From: Desulfosarcina alkanivorans
GTDB lineage: Bacteria; Desulfobacterota; Desulfobacteria; Desulfobacterales; Desulfosarcinaceae
Reading direction: 5' to 3'
Assembly (NCBI RefSeq): GCF_009688945.1
Contig: NZ_AP021874.1
Coordinates: 3,038,001 to 3,102,000, forward strand
DNA: 64,000 bases
Part shown: piece after piece, positions 25,885 to 35,213 of the stretch
Position numbering within the stretch: position 1 is the first letter of the stretch
How the letters are laid out: each line of letters opens with the position of its first letter
The notes under the pieces: generated by a model
What the model was told of the DNA's origin: nothing
What the model saw: the letters and a program-made list of their open reading frames with translations, nothing else
The model's database searches: none
Made by a program: the position numbers and the translations under genes

Positions 25885-27495
25885 TTGCATCCCTCACCAC
25901 TTGCCACATACGAAAATATTTTCTCCACCTGCCGCCGCACCCTCGGCAGTCACACCTGGGGCAGGGTGCTGGCGGCAATGGACGAAGACCTGACAGCTGA
26001 GGCCTTTCCCGACACGGTCGCCAGCTTGAGCCCATCCATGGATCTGCCCGGCTACCTCGTCGACCTGGCTCGCCTGGAATGGCTGCTGCACCAGAAACAG
26101 ATCGCCGCCGATGAGCCCATCCCGCAGGCCAGGACCGTTTCGCCCAATCCCACCCTCACCATCGTCCCCGTCCGCTGGAAGCACCTGGCGGCATTCATCC
26201 GGTCGAATGCCCAAGGAGCCCGCCCACACAAGGAAGCGGCGTATGTGATGATCTGGCGACACCCGAAGTCCGGTGAACTGCACTATCGGGAACCGGCGGC
26301 CATCGACCTGCTGGCACTCAAACTCGTCGTGGAGCAGATCGACCCCCTGGCGGCGGCCGAAGAAGGCAAGGTGACCCCGGGAGATATCCAGAACGCCATC
26401 GATCAGGCCATTGCCCGGGGTGTTCTCCTGGCTCCCGGCACACGCATCCGGCGCACACCGATGCCGGCGGGAAGGATGGATTCATCCCTCGAACCGTTTC
26501 TGGCCACCGATGCCTTCACACTCCAGTGGCACGTCACCCAGGCCTGTGACCTGCACTGCAGACACTGCTACGATCGAAGCGACCGAAAACCGATGCCCGC
26601 GGAGATGGCCATGGCCATCCTGAATATGTTTTATGACTTCTGCCGCCGGATGCATGTGCGGGGACAGGTGACCTTCACCGGAGGCAACCCCCTGCTCTAT
26701 CCCCACTTCGACCAGGTCTACCGCAAGGCATCGGACTATGGTTTCGGCATTGCCATCCTGGGCAATCCCACGCCCATCGACCGCATCGGGAAACTGATGG
26801 AAATTGCCCCCCCCCTTTACTTTCAGATCAGTCTGGAGGGGCTGGCGGAGCACAACGATTATATTCGCGGCAAGGGCCATTTCAACAGGTCACTGGCCTT
26901 TCTGGACGCGCTCCGATCGCTGGGCATCTACACCATGGTGATGCTTACCCTGACCCGGGACAACCTGGACCAGGTGCTGCCCCTGGCTGAACTGCTGCGC
27001 AAACGGGCCGACTTTTTCACCTTCAATCGCCTGTCCACCGTCGGGGAAGGCGCCGCGCTCCTGATGCCGGAGACCGGTGCCTTCGAATCTTTTTTGAGAC
27101 GATACGCGACCGCCGCCGCCCGCAACCCGAAAATGGGACTCAAAGACAACCTGATCAACATCATCCGACGGGAAAACGACCAGGCGCCGTTCGGCGGCTG
27201 CACCGGTCACGGCTGCGGCGCCGCCTTCAATTTCATGGCGCTGCTGCCCGATGGCGAGGTACACGCCTGCAGGAAATTTCCTTCGCTGATCGGCAACGTG
27301 CTGGAAAACGACCTTTACGACATTTATCACACCCCGCTGGCCCGGCGCTATCGCACCGGCAGCCAGGCCTGTCGGAATTGCGGCCTCAATATCGTGTGTC
27401 GCGGCTGCCTGGCCATCACCCACAGCCTGGGACTGGATATCTTCACGGACAAAGACCCCTTCTGCTTCGCCCCCCCATCGATCACGGGCAAATAG
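25885..27495 (+). CDS. sbtM: Radical SAM/SPASM maturase of the selenocysteine peptide
   Basis: 536 residues. An N-terminal region of about 200 residues lacks the SAM motif and may bind the precursor leader. The radical SAM core has C-x3-C-x2-C in QACDLHCRHCYD (about residues 219-227) and GGNPLLYP as the SAM-contacting motif. The C-terminal SPASM-type part is Cys-rich (CTGHGC, HACRKF, ACRNCGLNIVCRGC, about 438-508) for auxiliary 4Fe-4S clusters. It follows the peptide gene by 84 bp on the same strand. The start is a TTG at 25885 directly after a stop codon; starting at the ATG 25978 would remove about 30 residues that look like part of the domain. The chemistry (for example thio/selenoether or oxazole-type crosslinks) is not deducible. 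Confidence 0.88.
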   Translation: MHPSPLATYENIFSTCRRTLGSHTWGRVLAAMDEDLTAEAFPDTVASLSPSMDLPGYLVDLARLEWLLHQKQIAADEPIPQARTVSPNPTLTIVPVRWKHLAAFIRSNAQGARPHKEAAYVMIWRHPKSGELHYREPAAIDLLALKLVVEQIDPLAAAEEGKVTPGDIQNAIDQAIARGVLLAPGTRIRRTPMPAGRMDSSLEPFLATDAFTLQWHVTQACDLHCRHCYDRSDRKPMPAEMAMAILNMFYDFCRRMHVRGQVTFTGGNPLLYPHFDQVYRKASDYGFGIAILGNPTPIDRIGKLMEIAPPLYFQISLEGLAEHNDYIRGKGHFNRSLAFLDALRSLGIYTMVMLTLTRDNLDQVLPLAELLRKRADFFTFNRLSTVGEGAALLMPETGAFESFLRRYATAAARNPKMGLKDNLINIIRRENDQAPFGGCTGHGCGAAFNFMALLPDGEVHACRKFPSLIGNVLENDLYDIYHTPLARRYRTGSQACRNCGLNIVCRGCLAITHSLGLDIFTDKDPFCFAPPSITGK

Positions 27496-27915
27496 AGGGG
27501 CCGATACGGGCCCTTTCCCGGGTCCCCCCTGATCAGGTCCAGCCGGATGGGACATTCCGCCTTTCCACTGCATCCAGAAAAAACCGTCCGCTGGCGCCGC
27601 TGTCCGGAACAATGGCTGCGGCCTCGATGCGCAAAAAAGATTTTCGATCTCTTTTCACCGCCAAGGGCAAAAGCGGCCTGGACCTGCCCCTCGCGGCCAG
27701 GTTCATGGGGGCTCCCGGCGGGAACATGCGGGTGGGTTCCGAAAAAGGGGAGCCCCCCTCAAAATGCACTTTCCTTTGAAAAATGAATGGATTATACTGA
27801 TGAGAAAAGATGAGATAACGGGGTTGAACGGCATTATGGAAAACAGGCCGTCTGCCCCTGACGATCCGTTTCCCCATGTTGCCGGTCCAGCACCGGCACG
27901 CGACAGGCCGGCCCC
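27496..27915. other. Intergenic region with nested hairpin
   Basis: 420 bases between the maturase and asparaginase genes. A perfect 10-bp stem, GGGGGCTCCC (27707-27716) with GGGAGCCCCC (27748-27757), encloses a second stem GGAAC (27721-27725) with GTTCC (27736-27740). There is no T-run, so it is not a simple terminator. A 55-codon open frame across it has no recognisable features. Confidence 0.4.
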
Positions 27916-28938
27916 ATGCAAACCCGGAAAAACAGACATCCGCCGAACAAGCGGCCGTGCGTGATGATTCTCGCCACCGGCGGCACCATTGCGGGGTCGG
28001 CCGAATCGGGAACCCAGGCCGGATACACCTCCGGCCGGGTGGCCGTCGATACGATGATCGCCGCCGTTCCGGGGTTGCCCGCCATTGCCCGGATCCAGGG
28101 TGAGCAAGTGGCCAACGTGGGCTCCCAGGACATGACGTTTGCCATCATGATCGACCTGGCCGACCGGATCAACACCCTGCTGGGGGACGGCGTGGCTGAC
28201 GGCGTGGTCGTCACCCACGGCACCGACACCATGGAAGAGACGGCCTATTTTCTCAATTTGACGGTTCGCAGCAAAAAGCCGGTGGTCCTGACCGGATCCA
28301 TGCGCCCTGCCACCGCCGTAAGTGCCGACGGACCGCTGAACCTATACAATGCCGTTGCCGTCGCCGCGGATCCGGATGCCGCCGGGCGCGGGACCCTTGT
28401 GGTAATGAACGACCGGATCCATGGCGCCCATTCGCTGACCAAGAGCAACACCACGTCGGTGGAGACCTTCATTTCTCCCATCAACGGACTGATCGGGACG
28501 GTCAACTACGGAACAACCGAGTATTTCCGCCGCCCGGTCCGCCGGCACACCTGCCAAAGCGAATTCTCCCTGACCGGCGTCACGTCGCTGCCCCGCGTGG
28601 ACATCATCTACGCCTGTGCCGACATGCCGGCCGATCTGGTCGACGGCTCGGTGGAAAGAGGGGCCAGGGGGATCGTGATCGCCGGCGACGGCAACGGCAA
28701 CATGAACGCGGCCACCGTCGAGCGGGCGGCCCGGGCGGCGAAAAAGGGGATACTGATCGTTCGCAGTTCCCGTGTCCCCACCGGAAAAGTGGGCCGCAAC
28801 GTTGAGATCGACGATGACCACCTGCGGTTTATCGCCTCGGATGAACTCAACCCGGCCAAGGCCAGAATCCTGCTCATGCTGGCCCTGCTGAACAAACGCA
28901 GCCGGGAAGAGATTCAGCGGCTTTTTTACGCCTATTGA
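27916..28938 (+). CDS. L-asparaginase (type II-like fold)
   Basis: 340 residues. The two threonine motifs of the asparaginase/glutaminase family are intact: ATGGTIAG (nucleophile Thr24) and THGTDTMEETA (Thr103, Asp104), with TGSMRP following. It should hydrolyse asparagine to aspartate and ammonia. It resembles the periplasmic type II enzymes in sequence, but no clear signal peptide precedes residue 15 from this start. An ATG about 120 bases upstream is in another frame. It stands between the selenopeptide maturase and a P1-family peptidase on the same strand, 48 bp before the latter. Confidence 0.88.
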   Translation: MQTRKNRHPPNKRPCVMILATGGTIAGSAESGTQAGYTSGRVAVDTMIAAVPGLPAIARIQGEQVANVGSQDMTFAIMIDLADRINTLLGDGVADGVVVTHGTDTMEETAYFLNLTVRSKKPVVLTGSMRPATAVSADGPLNLYNAVAVAADPDAAGRGTLVVMNDRIHGAHSLTKSNTTSVETFISPINGLIGTVNYGTTEYFRRPVRRHTCQSEFSLTGVTSLPRVDIIYACADMPADLVDGSVERGARGIVIAGDGNGNMNAATVERAARAAKKGILIVRSSRVPTGKVGRNVEIDDDHLRFIASDELNPAKARILLMLALLNKRSREEIQRLFYAY

Positions 28939-28986
28939 CCGGCTGCCGGCAACGGCAAGGATCCGCAACGCACAGCCATCCGGACC

Positions 28987-30120
28987 TTGCCCCAACAGCA
29001 GGAAAACGACCCGTTGAAATGGCTGCATATGGAATCCGTGAGAAAACGAGCCAGGCAGATGGGGATCGCACCGGGCATTTTGCCGACGGGTCCCCTCAAT
29101 GCCATCACCGACGTTCACCCCGTCCGGGTGGGCCAGGTGACCCTGATCGAAGGCGGAGGTGTCCGCACCGGGGCCACGGCCGTCCTGCCCCATCCGGACA
29201 ACGTCTATCAGAACCGGGTGCCCGCGGGCATCGCCGTTGGGAACGGGTACGGCAAGCTGATGGGCAGCACCCAGATCCGGGAACTGGGCGAAATCGAAAC
29301 CCCCGTCGTTCTGACCAACACCTTGTCGGCGCCCCGGGCGGCCGACGCCATTGTCGACTGGGTGTTGACGCTTCCGGGAAACGAGGCCGTGACGACCGTC
29401 AATCCGGTGGTGGGCGAAACCAATGACAGCCGGCTGAACGACATCCGGCGCCGCAGATTGACGGCCGCGATGATCCACCGGGCGATCCGGGAGGCGGCCC
29501 CGGGCCCGGTCGCGGAGGGAAGCGTGGGCGCCGGCACCGGAACTATGGCCTTTGGCTGGAAAGGCGGCATCGGCACCAGCTCCCGGGTCGTCCCGAAAAG
29601 CCTGGGCGGGTACACGGTCGGCCTCCTGGTGCAATCCAATTTCGGTGGTGTGCTCCAGGTCCTGGGCCGGCCGGTGGGCCGGGCACTGGGCCGGTACTAT
29701 CTCAAGGACGAGCTGGACGGCGGCGATGCTGACGGCTCGATCATGATGATCCTGGCGACCGACGCCCCCCTGTCGGACCGCAACCTGGCCCGATTGGCCC
29801 GGCGCGCCCTGTTCGGCCTGGCGCGCACCGGAGCGTCTTTCGCCAACGGCTCCGGCGACTATGCCATCGCCTTTTCCGTTGCCGATGGCGTGCGCCGCAC
29901 CCCGACACGGCGGCGGGTCCGGTCCGCCATTGCCGATCTGCCCAACGACCTGCTTTCTCCGCTTTTCCAAGCCGCTATCGAATCGACGGAAGAGGCTATC
30001 CTCAACGCCTTGTTCACCGCCACGACCATCAATGGACACAATGGCTCGATCGGTGAAGCCATCCCCCTGGACCGGGTGATGGCGGCGCTGAACGGCCACG
30101 GCATCGAAACGCCCCCATGA
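28987..30120 (+). CDS. P1-family aminopeptidase (DmpA/BapA type)
   Basis: 377 residues of the Ntn-like DmpA fold. The self-cleavage site is probably Gly250-Ser251 in DADGSIMMILATDAPL, so the enzyme splits into two chains with Ser251 as the new N-terminal nucleophile, as in Ochrobactrum DmpA. Other family marks are GAITD-like LNAITDVHPVRVG, GVRTGATAVLP and SVGAGTGT. Members cleave N-terminal D- or beta-amino acids or small residues from peptides. No signal peptide is visible. It sits 48 bp after the asparaginase gene and 1 base before the GNAT gene, so all three probably form one operon. Confidence 0.88.
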   Translation: MPQQQENDPLKWLHMESVRKRARQMGIAPGILPTGPLNAITDVHPVRVGQVTLIEGGGVRTGATAVLPHPDNVYQNRVPAGIAVGNGYGKLMGSTQIRELGEIETPVVLTNTLSAPRAADAIVDWVLTLPGNEAVTTVNPVVGETNDSRLNDIRRRRLTAAMIHRAIREAAPGPVAEGSVGAGTGTMAFGWKGGIGTSSRVVPKSLGGYTVGLLVQSNFGGVLQVLGRPVGRALGRYYLKDELDGGDADGSIMMILATDAPLSDRNLARLARRALFGLARTGASFANGSGDYAIAFSVADGVRRTPTRRRVRSAIADLPNDLLSPLFQAAIESTEEAILNALFTATTINGHNGSIGEAIPLDRVMAALNGHGIETPP

Positions 30121-30121
30121 C

Positions 30122-30556
30122 ATGAAAATTCGCAGCTATCATCCCGAAGACAGAGGGGCCGTCATCCGTCTGTGGCGCGACTGCGGCCTCGTCGTTCCCC
30201 AAAACGATCCCGGCAAGGACATCGACAGAAAACTGACGGTCAATCCGGAGTGGTTCCTCATCGGCGAACGGGACGGCAGGATCATCGCCACCTGCATGGC
30301 CGGCTATGACGGCCACCGGGGCTGGATCAACTACCTGGCGGTGGCGCCCGGCCACCGGCGTCAGGGCGCCGCACGGCGGATCATGCAAGCGGCTGAGGCA
30401 CGCCTGGGGGCCGCCGGCTGTCCAAAAATCAACCTCCAGGTCAGGGTCTCCAACCGCCGCGCAATGGCCTTCTACCGATCGATCGGGTTCACGGTTGACG
30501 AGGTGGTCAGCATGGGCAAACGGCTCGAGCCGGATCATCCCGGGAAGATCGGTTGA
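30122..30556 (+). CDS. ypeA: GNAT acetyltransferase, YpeA-like
   Basis: 144 residues, one GNAT domain, closely patterned on E. coli YpeA: LWRDCGL, QNDPGKDIDRKL, AGYDGHRGWINYLAV, the acetyl-CoA loop HRRQGAARRI (R/Q-x2-G-x-A/G) and GCPKINLQVR. The substrate of YpeA is not firmly known. The start follows the P1 peptidase stop by one base, suggesting translational coupling. It may acetylate amino acids or peptides freed by its neighbours; that is inference. Confidence 0.87.
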   Translation: MKIRSYHPEDRGAVIRLWRDCGLVVPQNDPGKDIDRKLTVNPEWFLIGERDGRIIATCMAGYDGHRGWINYLAVAPGHRRQGAARRIMQAAEARLGAAGCPKINLQVRVSNRRAMAFYRSIGFTVDEVVSMGKRLEPDHPGKIG

Positions 30557-30637
30557 AACATTTTACGGCCTTGCCCAAAAACGGCGCGGGAATTGCTTTA
30601 TCCCTGGTTCATAACTACCGGATTATGGAGAGGACCC

Positions 30638-30853
30638 ATGGGAAAAGGCGACAAACGGTTGCTGGCGCTGGCAATTGCACTGATTTCATTAGCGATGGTA
30701 TGGTTTGCGCAATTCAGCCAGGCCCAGCAGAATGCCATTTACACCGATTCGATCGTTCAAATCCTTGACGCAACGAAAACGGCGCATGGCGAACCCATGG
30801 CGTTGAAAATACCTCCCCCCTCCGCCCGTCGCATTTACGGACTGGGAGGATAA
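30638..30853 (+). CDS. Small membrane-anchored or secreted hypothetical protein
   Basis: 71 residues from the ATG at 30638, preceded by GAGAGGA. One hydrophobic segment (residues 8-25) ends in SQAQQ, a possible signal-peptidase site, leaving a mature part of about 45 residues without cysteines. No family is recognised. It follows the GNAT gene by 81 bp. Confidence 0.5.
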   Translation: MGKGDKRLLALAIALISLAMVWFAQFSQAQQNAIYTDSIVQILDATKTAHGEPMALKIPPPSARRIYGLGG

Positions 30854-31013
30854 TCCCACGATGCCGGCATCCGCGACGTTTCGCGGCTGCGCCCGTGGTA
30901 TCGCCGCCGGTCGTCTGGGACCGTCACGACATGGCTGCAGCCGCGCCGGGCGGTTGTCCCGCTGCCGGGTGAAACCAAAGGGTGGCATTGAGTGAAAAAA
31001 CAGCCCGGATGTG

Positions 31014-31670
31014 TCAGGAAAGAAAAGAAACCAGATTCCCTGACGCCTTGGCGAGATGTCTTTTCAGGACCGAGATTGCCTGTCGGACGTTTTTCTCACG
31101 GCAGGCCTCCAGGATTGCCCAGTGTTCGTTTTGCGAGATGCCGGCTGCCGATAGACTGTCCAGGTAGATGATCAGGTAGCGCAGCACATTGTTGTGCAGC
31201 CTTTGGATGGCATTCAACAGCAGCGGCATCCGTGCCGCCCGGTACAAAGTGGCATGGAATTCCCAGTTCAGATCTCCCCATTCCGTTTTGTCGGCCCCGC
31301 CGTCGATAATTTCCAGAACGCCCCGGGCGCGAATCAGGTCCGCCGGGCGAATCCGTAATATGGCCTTTTCGAGGGCCACCGTCTCCAGGGCGATCCGCAT
31401 CGTATAGATTTCCTGCACCTCATCGGCCGAAAGTGGCGAGACCACAGCCCCCCGTTTGGGCATGAAGGCCACCAATCCTTCAGCCTTGAGCTGCACCAGG
31501 GCCTCGCGCAGGGGAATCTTGCTCACCCCCAGTTGCTCGGCGAGGATATCCTGTCGCAGCGGGTCATTGGCCTTGTACCGGCCCTGTATGATTTTGGAAC
31601 GCAGGGCATCGGCGATCCAGTCCGCCGTGCTGCCCGTTTTTTCGGGAAGTCTTGAACGTGTCGCGCTCAT
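31014..31670 (-). CDS. GntR-family (FCD subfamily) transcriptional regulator
   Basis: 218 residues. The N-terminal winged helix shows IIQGRYKANDPLRQDILAEQLGVSKIPLREAL, a textbook GntR helix-turn-helix, followed by an all-helical FCD effector domain with metal-binding-type residues (about 90-210). It is the third gene of the glycyl radical enzyme operon, 79 bp after the activase. FCD regulators bind GTnnnAC-type palindromes, and one (CGTATACG core) lies in the promoter of the first gene, so autoregulation by the pathway substrate is likely. Confidence 0.9.
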   Translation of the reverse strand: MSATRSRLPEKTGSTADWIADALRSKIIQGRYKANDPLRQDILAEQLGVSKIPLREALVQLKAEGLVAFMPKRGAVVSPLSADEVQEIYTMRIALETVALEKAILRIRPADLIRARGVLEIIDGGADKTEWGDLNWEFHATLYRAARMPLLLNAIQRLHNNVLRYLIIYLDSLSAAGISQNEHWAILEACREKNVRQAISVLKRHLAKASGNLVSFLS

Positions 31671-31749
31671 CGTCGTCTACCTGTCATGAACAGTCATCGT
31701 TTCCACCTTCCCCATCGGACCCACGGCTGCCGGGCGTAAAGGCGACGGG

Positions 31750-32667
31750 TCAACCCGGTTCCGGAGGGCAGAACGGCAGGCCCGGGCATCCGGCCGGCAG
31801 GCGGTGGGCCTGCATGCGGGCCAGGATCAATTGGATGGCGCCATGTTCCGGGGCCGTCATGGCCGCGTCGAAGGAAAGGCCCAATCCCTTGTATTTTCCA
31901 GCCCCCAGGGGATGATAGGGAAGCAGTTCAATTCCGACCAGGTGCCTGAGGCGCCGGCACAGCCGGATAACGCCGTCGATGTTTTCCCGTGTATCCGTGA
32001 GACCGCGGACAAGCGGGATCCGGACCGTCAGCCCGCGCCCCATGGCATCCAGGCGCATGATGGTCTCGATGATGGTGGTATTGGAGACCCCGGTCAGCCG
32101 CTTGTGGATGGCATCGTTCGTGTGCTTCAGGTCAATGAAAATGGCATCGATCCAGTCGAAGATGGCCCGGGCGTCCTCAAAAGCAAAAAAACCGCTGGTT
32201 TCAACAGCCGTCCGGATGCCGGCAAGGGAACAGCCCCGGGCCAGGCGTCTCAACATCTCCATCTGGGCAAAGGGTTCGCCGCCGGAGAAGGTCACCCCGC
32301 CGCCAGAGCTGCGGTAAAACACCGCATCGCGTTCGAGAATCCGGCTGACCGCTTCGACCGTCAGGTCCTGCCCGACGCGTTCCCTGGCATTTTGCGGACA
32401 GGCCTTTTCACAGCGGCCGCATGCCACGCAGGCGTCCCGGTCAAACTCGAGGGAGGCCCCGTTCAGGCGGTTGGCGCCCGCCTCACAGACATCGATGCAG
32501 GCCCCGCATCCGGAGCACCGTTCTTCCATGAAAAAAAGCTGCGTTTCAAAAGACCAGGACTCGGGATTGCTGCACCATCGGCACCGCAACGGGCACCCTT
32601 TGAAAAATACCGTCGTCCGGATGCCCGGCCCGTCGTGAAGGCTCCAGCGCTGGATATTGAATATCAT
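31750..32667 (-). CDS. Glycyl radical enzyme activating protein
   Basis: 305 residues. The radical SAM motif C25-x3-C29-x2-C32 (GCPLRCRWC) is followed by two inserted 4Fe-4S motifs (C51, C54, C57, C61 and C80, C83, C86, C90), the ferredoxin-like insert of PFL2-type activases. GGEPFAQ contacts SAM. It abstracts a hydrogen from the glycine of its partner enzyme, here the gene 100 bp upstream in the operon. Oxygen sensitive; cytoplasmic. Confidence 0.93.
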   Translation of the reverse strand: MIFNIQRWSLHDGPGIRTTVFFKGCPLRCRWCSNPESWSFETQLFFMEERCSGCGACIDVCEAGANRLNGASLEFDRDACVACGRCEKACPQNARERVGQDLTVEAVSRILERDAVFYRSSGGGVTFSGGEPFAQMEMLRRLARGCSLAGIRTAVETSGFFAFEDARAIFDWIDAIFIDLKHTNDAIHKRLTGVSNTTIIETIMRLDAMGRGLTVRIPLVRGLTDTRENIDGVIRLCRRLRHLVGIELLPYHPLGAGKYKGLGLSFDAAMTAPEHGAIQLILARMQAHRLPAGCPGLPFCPPEPG

Positions 32668-32766
32668 ATTTTCAGTCCGGAATCAGGATCCTTTCCGGGC
32701 AGGCCCCGCTGACCGCATGCCCCTGCCATGGCGGTTGCACGCCCTCAGGCCGCCAATTCGGTTTAC

Positions 32767-35184
32767 TCACATGGCGGCGTAGGACGTCCGCTGGATAATC
32801 GCGTCCTGCACTTCCCTGGACAGGGTCACGAACCGCGCACTGTAACCGGCGACCCTGACCAGCAGATGCCGGTATTGGTCCGGGTGCGCCTGTGCCGCCA
32901 GCAAGGTCTTTCGATCAAAGACATTGAACTGGACATGAAAGGCGTCCAGCTCGAAATACCCCCTGATCAGGGCGGCGAGCTGGTTCAGGCCCCCCTGCGT
33001 CTTGAGCGTATCCGGAGCGAGCTTGATGTTCAGCAGGGTGCCGCCGGCATGCCGGCCATGGTTGATCTTGGCCGTCGACCGCATGGCGGCGGTGGGGCTG
33101 GTCACATCCGTACCCGCATGGGGCGAGCACCCTTCGGTCAGCGGATCCCCGGAGCGCCTGCCGCAGGGCGTGGCGCCCACGGCTTTTCCGGCGGGGATAT
33201 AATTGGAAATGCCCATGAAGGCGGAGTTGAAGGGACTGCCGTAACGATCTGTATACCGGTTGATCTCCTGATGATAAAAATTGCTGATATCAATGGCGAA
33301 CCGATCCACATCGTCATCGTCATTGCCGAATTTCGGGCAGGCCAGTGCCTGTCGGCGCAGGTCCTCGAAGCCCTCCCAGTTGCGGTCCAGGGCCTCATCC
33401 AGCGTTTTAAGATCGGTCAGCCGCCGGTCGAACACCAGGCGTTTGATCGCCGCCAGGCTATTGACCGTATCGGCGATACCGATGCCGGTCAGGACCGGTC
33501 CCACATGATAGCGGGCGCCGCCGTGCACCAGATCGCGGCCGGACTGCATGCAGCCGTCGGTAAATGATGAGAAAAAAGGCCGCGGTGCGCGTTCGGCCTG
33601 CACCTGCTGGGCAACCAGGGTGGCGATAACGGCATGTTTGATCATGTGTTTGAGCTGCTCCAGATAGGCGTCCATGACCGCCTCAAAATCCTTCAGCACC
33701 GCCGTGCCCCCGGTTGCCACGGCCAGGGATCTGCCATCGCTGCGGCGCCTGCCGTTGGTCAGGACAAATTCGACCCCCGCCGCCAGGTTGATGTTGCAGG
33801 CCGATGTCCACTCGCTGATTTTTCGCGAGTGGGGAACCACACAGCCACAATTGCTCCAGTCCATGGCATCTTGGGGGGAAAGCCCCACGCCGGTCAGCAT
33901 CTGGGTGCCGATGCGGTCGTTGTGGATGGCCGGGAACCCCGTCCCCTCGCGGACCAGTTCGCAGACCCGCATGAGGAACTGGTGGGGACAGCCCGGGTGG
34001 ACCCGGACACTCAAACCGGGTTGATGCAATTTTACCCGGCCGGTGGCCTGCAGACACATATAGGTGAGATCGTTGGTCCCATCGGTGCCATCGTCTTTTC
34101 GGCCGCCGACGGTCAGGTTCTGGAAGGCATTGTAACCGGCAAAATAGCTGGCCGTATTTTTGGACACGAACCAGATCCATTCCGACAGTTTGACCCACAG
34201 GCAATCGATCAGCTCCTGGGCCTTTTCCCGGGTGATGCCCCCGGCTTCCATGTCACGGGCGTAAAACGGATGCATGAACTGGTCGAACCGTCCGATATTC
34301 AGGGCCACTGCATTCTCGAACAGCGAATTCCCCAGCTGGACGGTCCACAGCATCTGGATGGCCTCCCAGAACGTTTCAGGCGGGTTTCCCGGAACCTGCC
34401 GGCAGTTATGGGCGATGGCCAGCAGTTCCTTTTTCCGTCGGCCGTCCGGCTCCTGAAAGGCCATCTGCTCGGCCTGCCGCGCATACCGTTCGTTCAGGTG
34501 GATGATGCCGCGGGCGCAGACGATGACGGCATGGTAAAAATTCGACTTCTCGATATCTTCCGGGATCGTCATATCCAGGTCTGCGATCCGCTGCCGCGCA
34601 TCCGCGATGATGCCGTTGAAGCCTTTAACGAACACAATATCCTGGTAGTCCGGTGTAATCTCACCGACCGCGCATCGCCATTTTGAATCGTTGTCTACAA
34701 TACCCGTATCCACGGCGATGGCTGCAGTTTCCGCGGGAAGCCTTGCCAGGAAAGCGTCCTCGATGGATTTGCCCTTCCAGAAAGGCAGAATGTCGTCCAC
34801 CAGTTCCCTGAGGTCTTCCCCGTTGATGGCATAGGGATCCTGGTCTCGCCGGTCGATGCTCCCGATCTCCTCCTCGATCCACTGCCAGGAGATGTCGGGA
34901 CTCACACCGGCCGACCGTCGAAAGGTTCCTGATGACCCGACGATGAGCTCATGGTCAAAAATAGTCACCGGAATCCGCTTGCAGATGTTGCCGAATGCCC
35001 GCGCTTTCTGCAGTATCGCCGGTGCACCGGGATTTTCAGCGTATGATTCGGTAACGGACCGGGCTCGAACGATACAGACGTGCGGGTCCGCCTGGTCGTA
35101 TGCCTCGCGCAGGCGACCGATGCGGTCGCCCGCCGGGAGAACGGAAGCCTCCCCTGCCTTTTTCTTTTTCGCAACCGACGTCAT
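32767..35184 (-). CDS. Glycyl radical enzyme of the PFL2/dehydratase-like group
   Basis: 805 residues from the ATG at 35184, which follows GGGGAGGG; the frame runs on to 35238 but into the promoter. The C-terminal glycyl loop is RVAGYSA with Gly780. The active-site cysteine lies in SNCGCVVPHSRK and by alignment with GCV motifs is Cys448. Known lyases and dehydratases (CutC, glycerol and propanediol dehydratase, isethionate lyase, 4-hydroxyphenylacetate decarboxylase) carry Glu two residues after this Cys; here it is Val450. The reaction therefore cannot be assigned. The operon continues with the activase and a GntR regulator. No microcompartment shell genes are nearby. Confidence 0.9.
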   Translation of the reverse strand: MTSVAKKKKAGEASVLPAGDRIGRLREAYDQADPHVCIVRARSVTESYAENPGAPAILQKARAFGNICKRIPVTIFDHELIVGSSGTFRRSAGVSPDISWQWIEEEIGSIDRRDQDPYAINGEDLRELVDDILPFWKGKSIEDAFLARLPAETAAIAVDTGIVDNDSKWRCAVGEITPDYQDIVFVKGFNGIIADARQRIADLDMTIPEDIEKSNFYHAVIVCARGIIHLNERYARQAEQMAFQEPDGRRKKELLAIAHNCRQVPGNPPETFWEAIQMLWTVQLGNSLFENAVALNIGRFDQFMHPFYARDMEAGGITREKAQELIDCLWVKLSEWIWFVSKNTASYFAGYNAFQNLTVGGRKDDGTDGTNDLTYMCLQATGRVKLHQPGLSVRVHPGCPHQFLMRVCELVREGTGFPAIHNDRIGTQMLTGVGLSPQDAMDWSNCGCVVPHSRKISEWTSACNINLAAGVEFVLTNGRRRSDGRSLAVATGGTAVLKDFEAVMDAYLEQLKHMIKHAVIATLVAQQVQAERAPRPFFSSFTDGCMQSGRDLVHGGARYHVGPVLTGIGIADTVNSLAAIKRLVFDRRLTDLKTLDEALDRNWEGFEDLRRQALACPKFGNDDDDVDRFAIDISNFYHQEINRYTDRYGSPFNSAFMGISNYIPAGKAVGATPCGRRSGDPLTEGCSPHAGTDVTSPTAAMRSTAKINHGRHAGGTLLNIKLAPDTLKTQGGLNQLAALIRGYFELDAFHVQFNVFDRKTLLAAQAHPDQYRHLLVRVAGYSARFVTLSREVQDAIIQRTSYAAM

Positions 35185-35213
35185 CACCGGCCCTCCCCTG
35201 GGTTGATTATAAT

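Noticed and set aside
28342..30123. 593-codon minus-strand open frame
   Set aside because: It lies antisense to the asparaginase and P1 peptidase genes, which are both clearly recognised; composition is typical of antisense GC-rich sequence.
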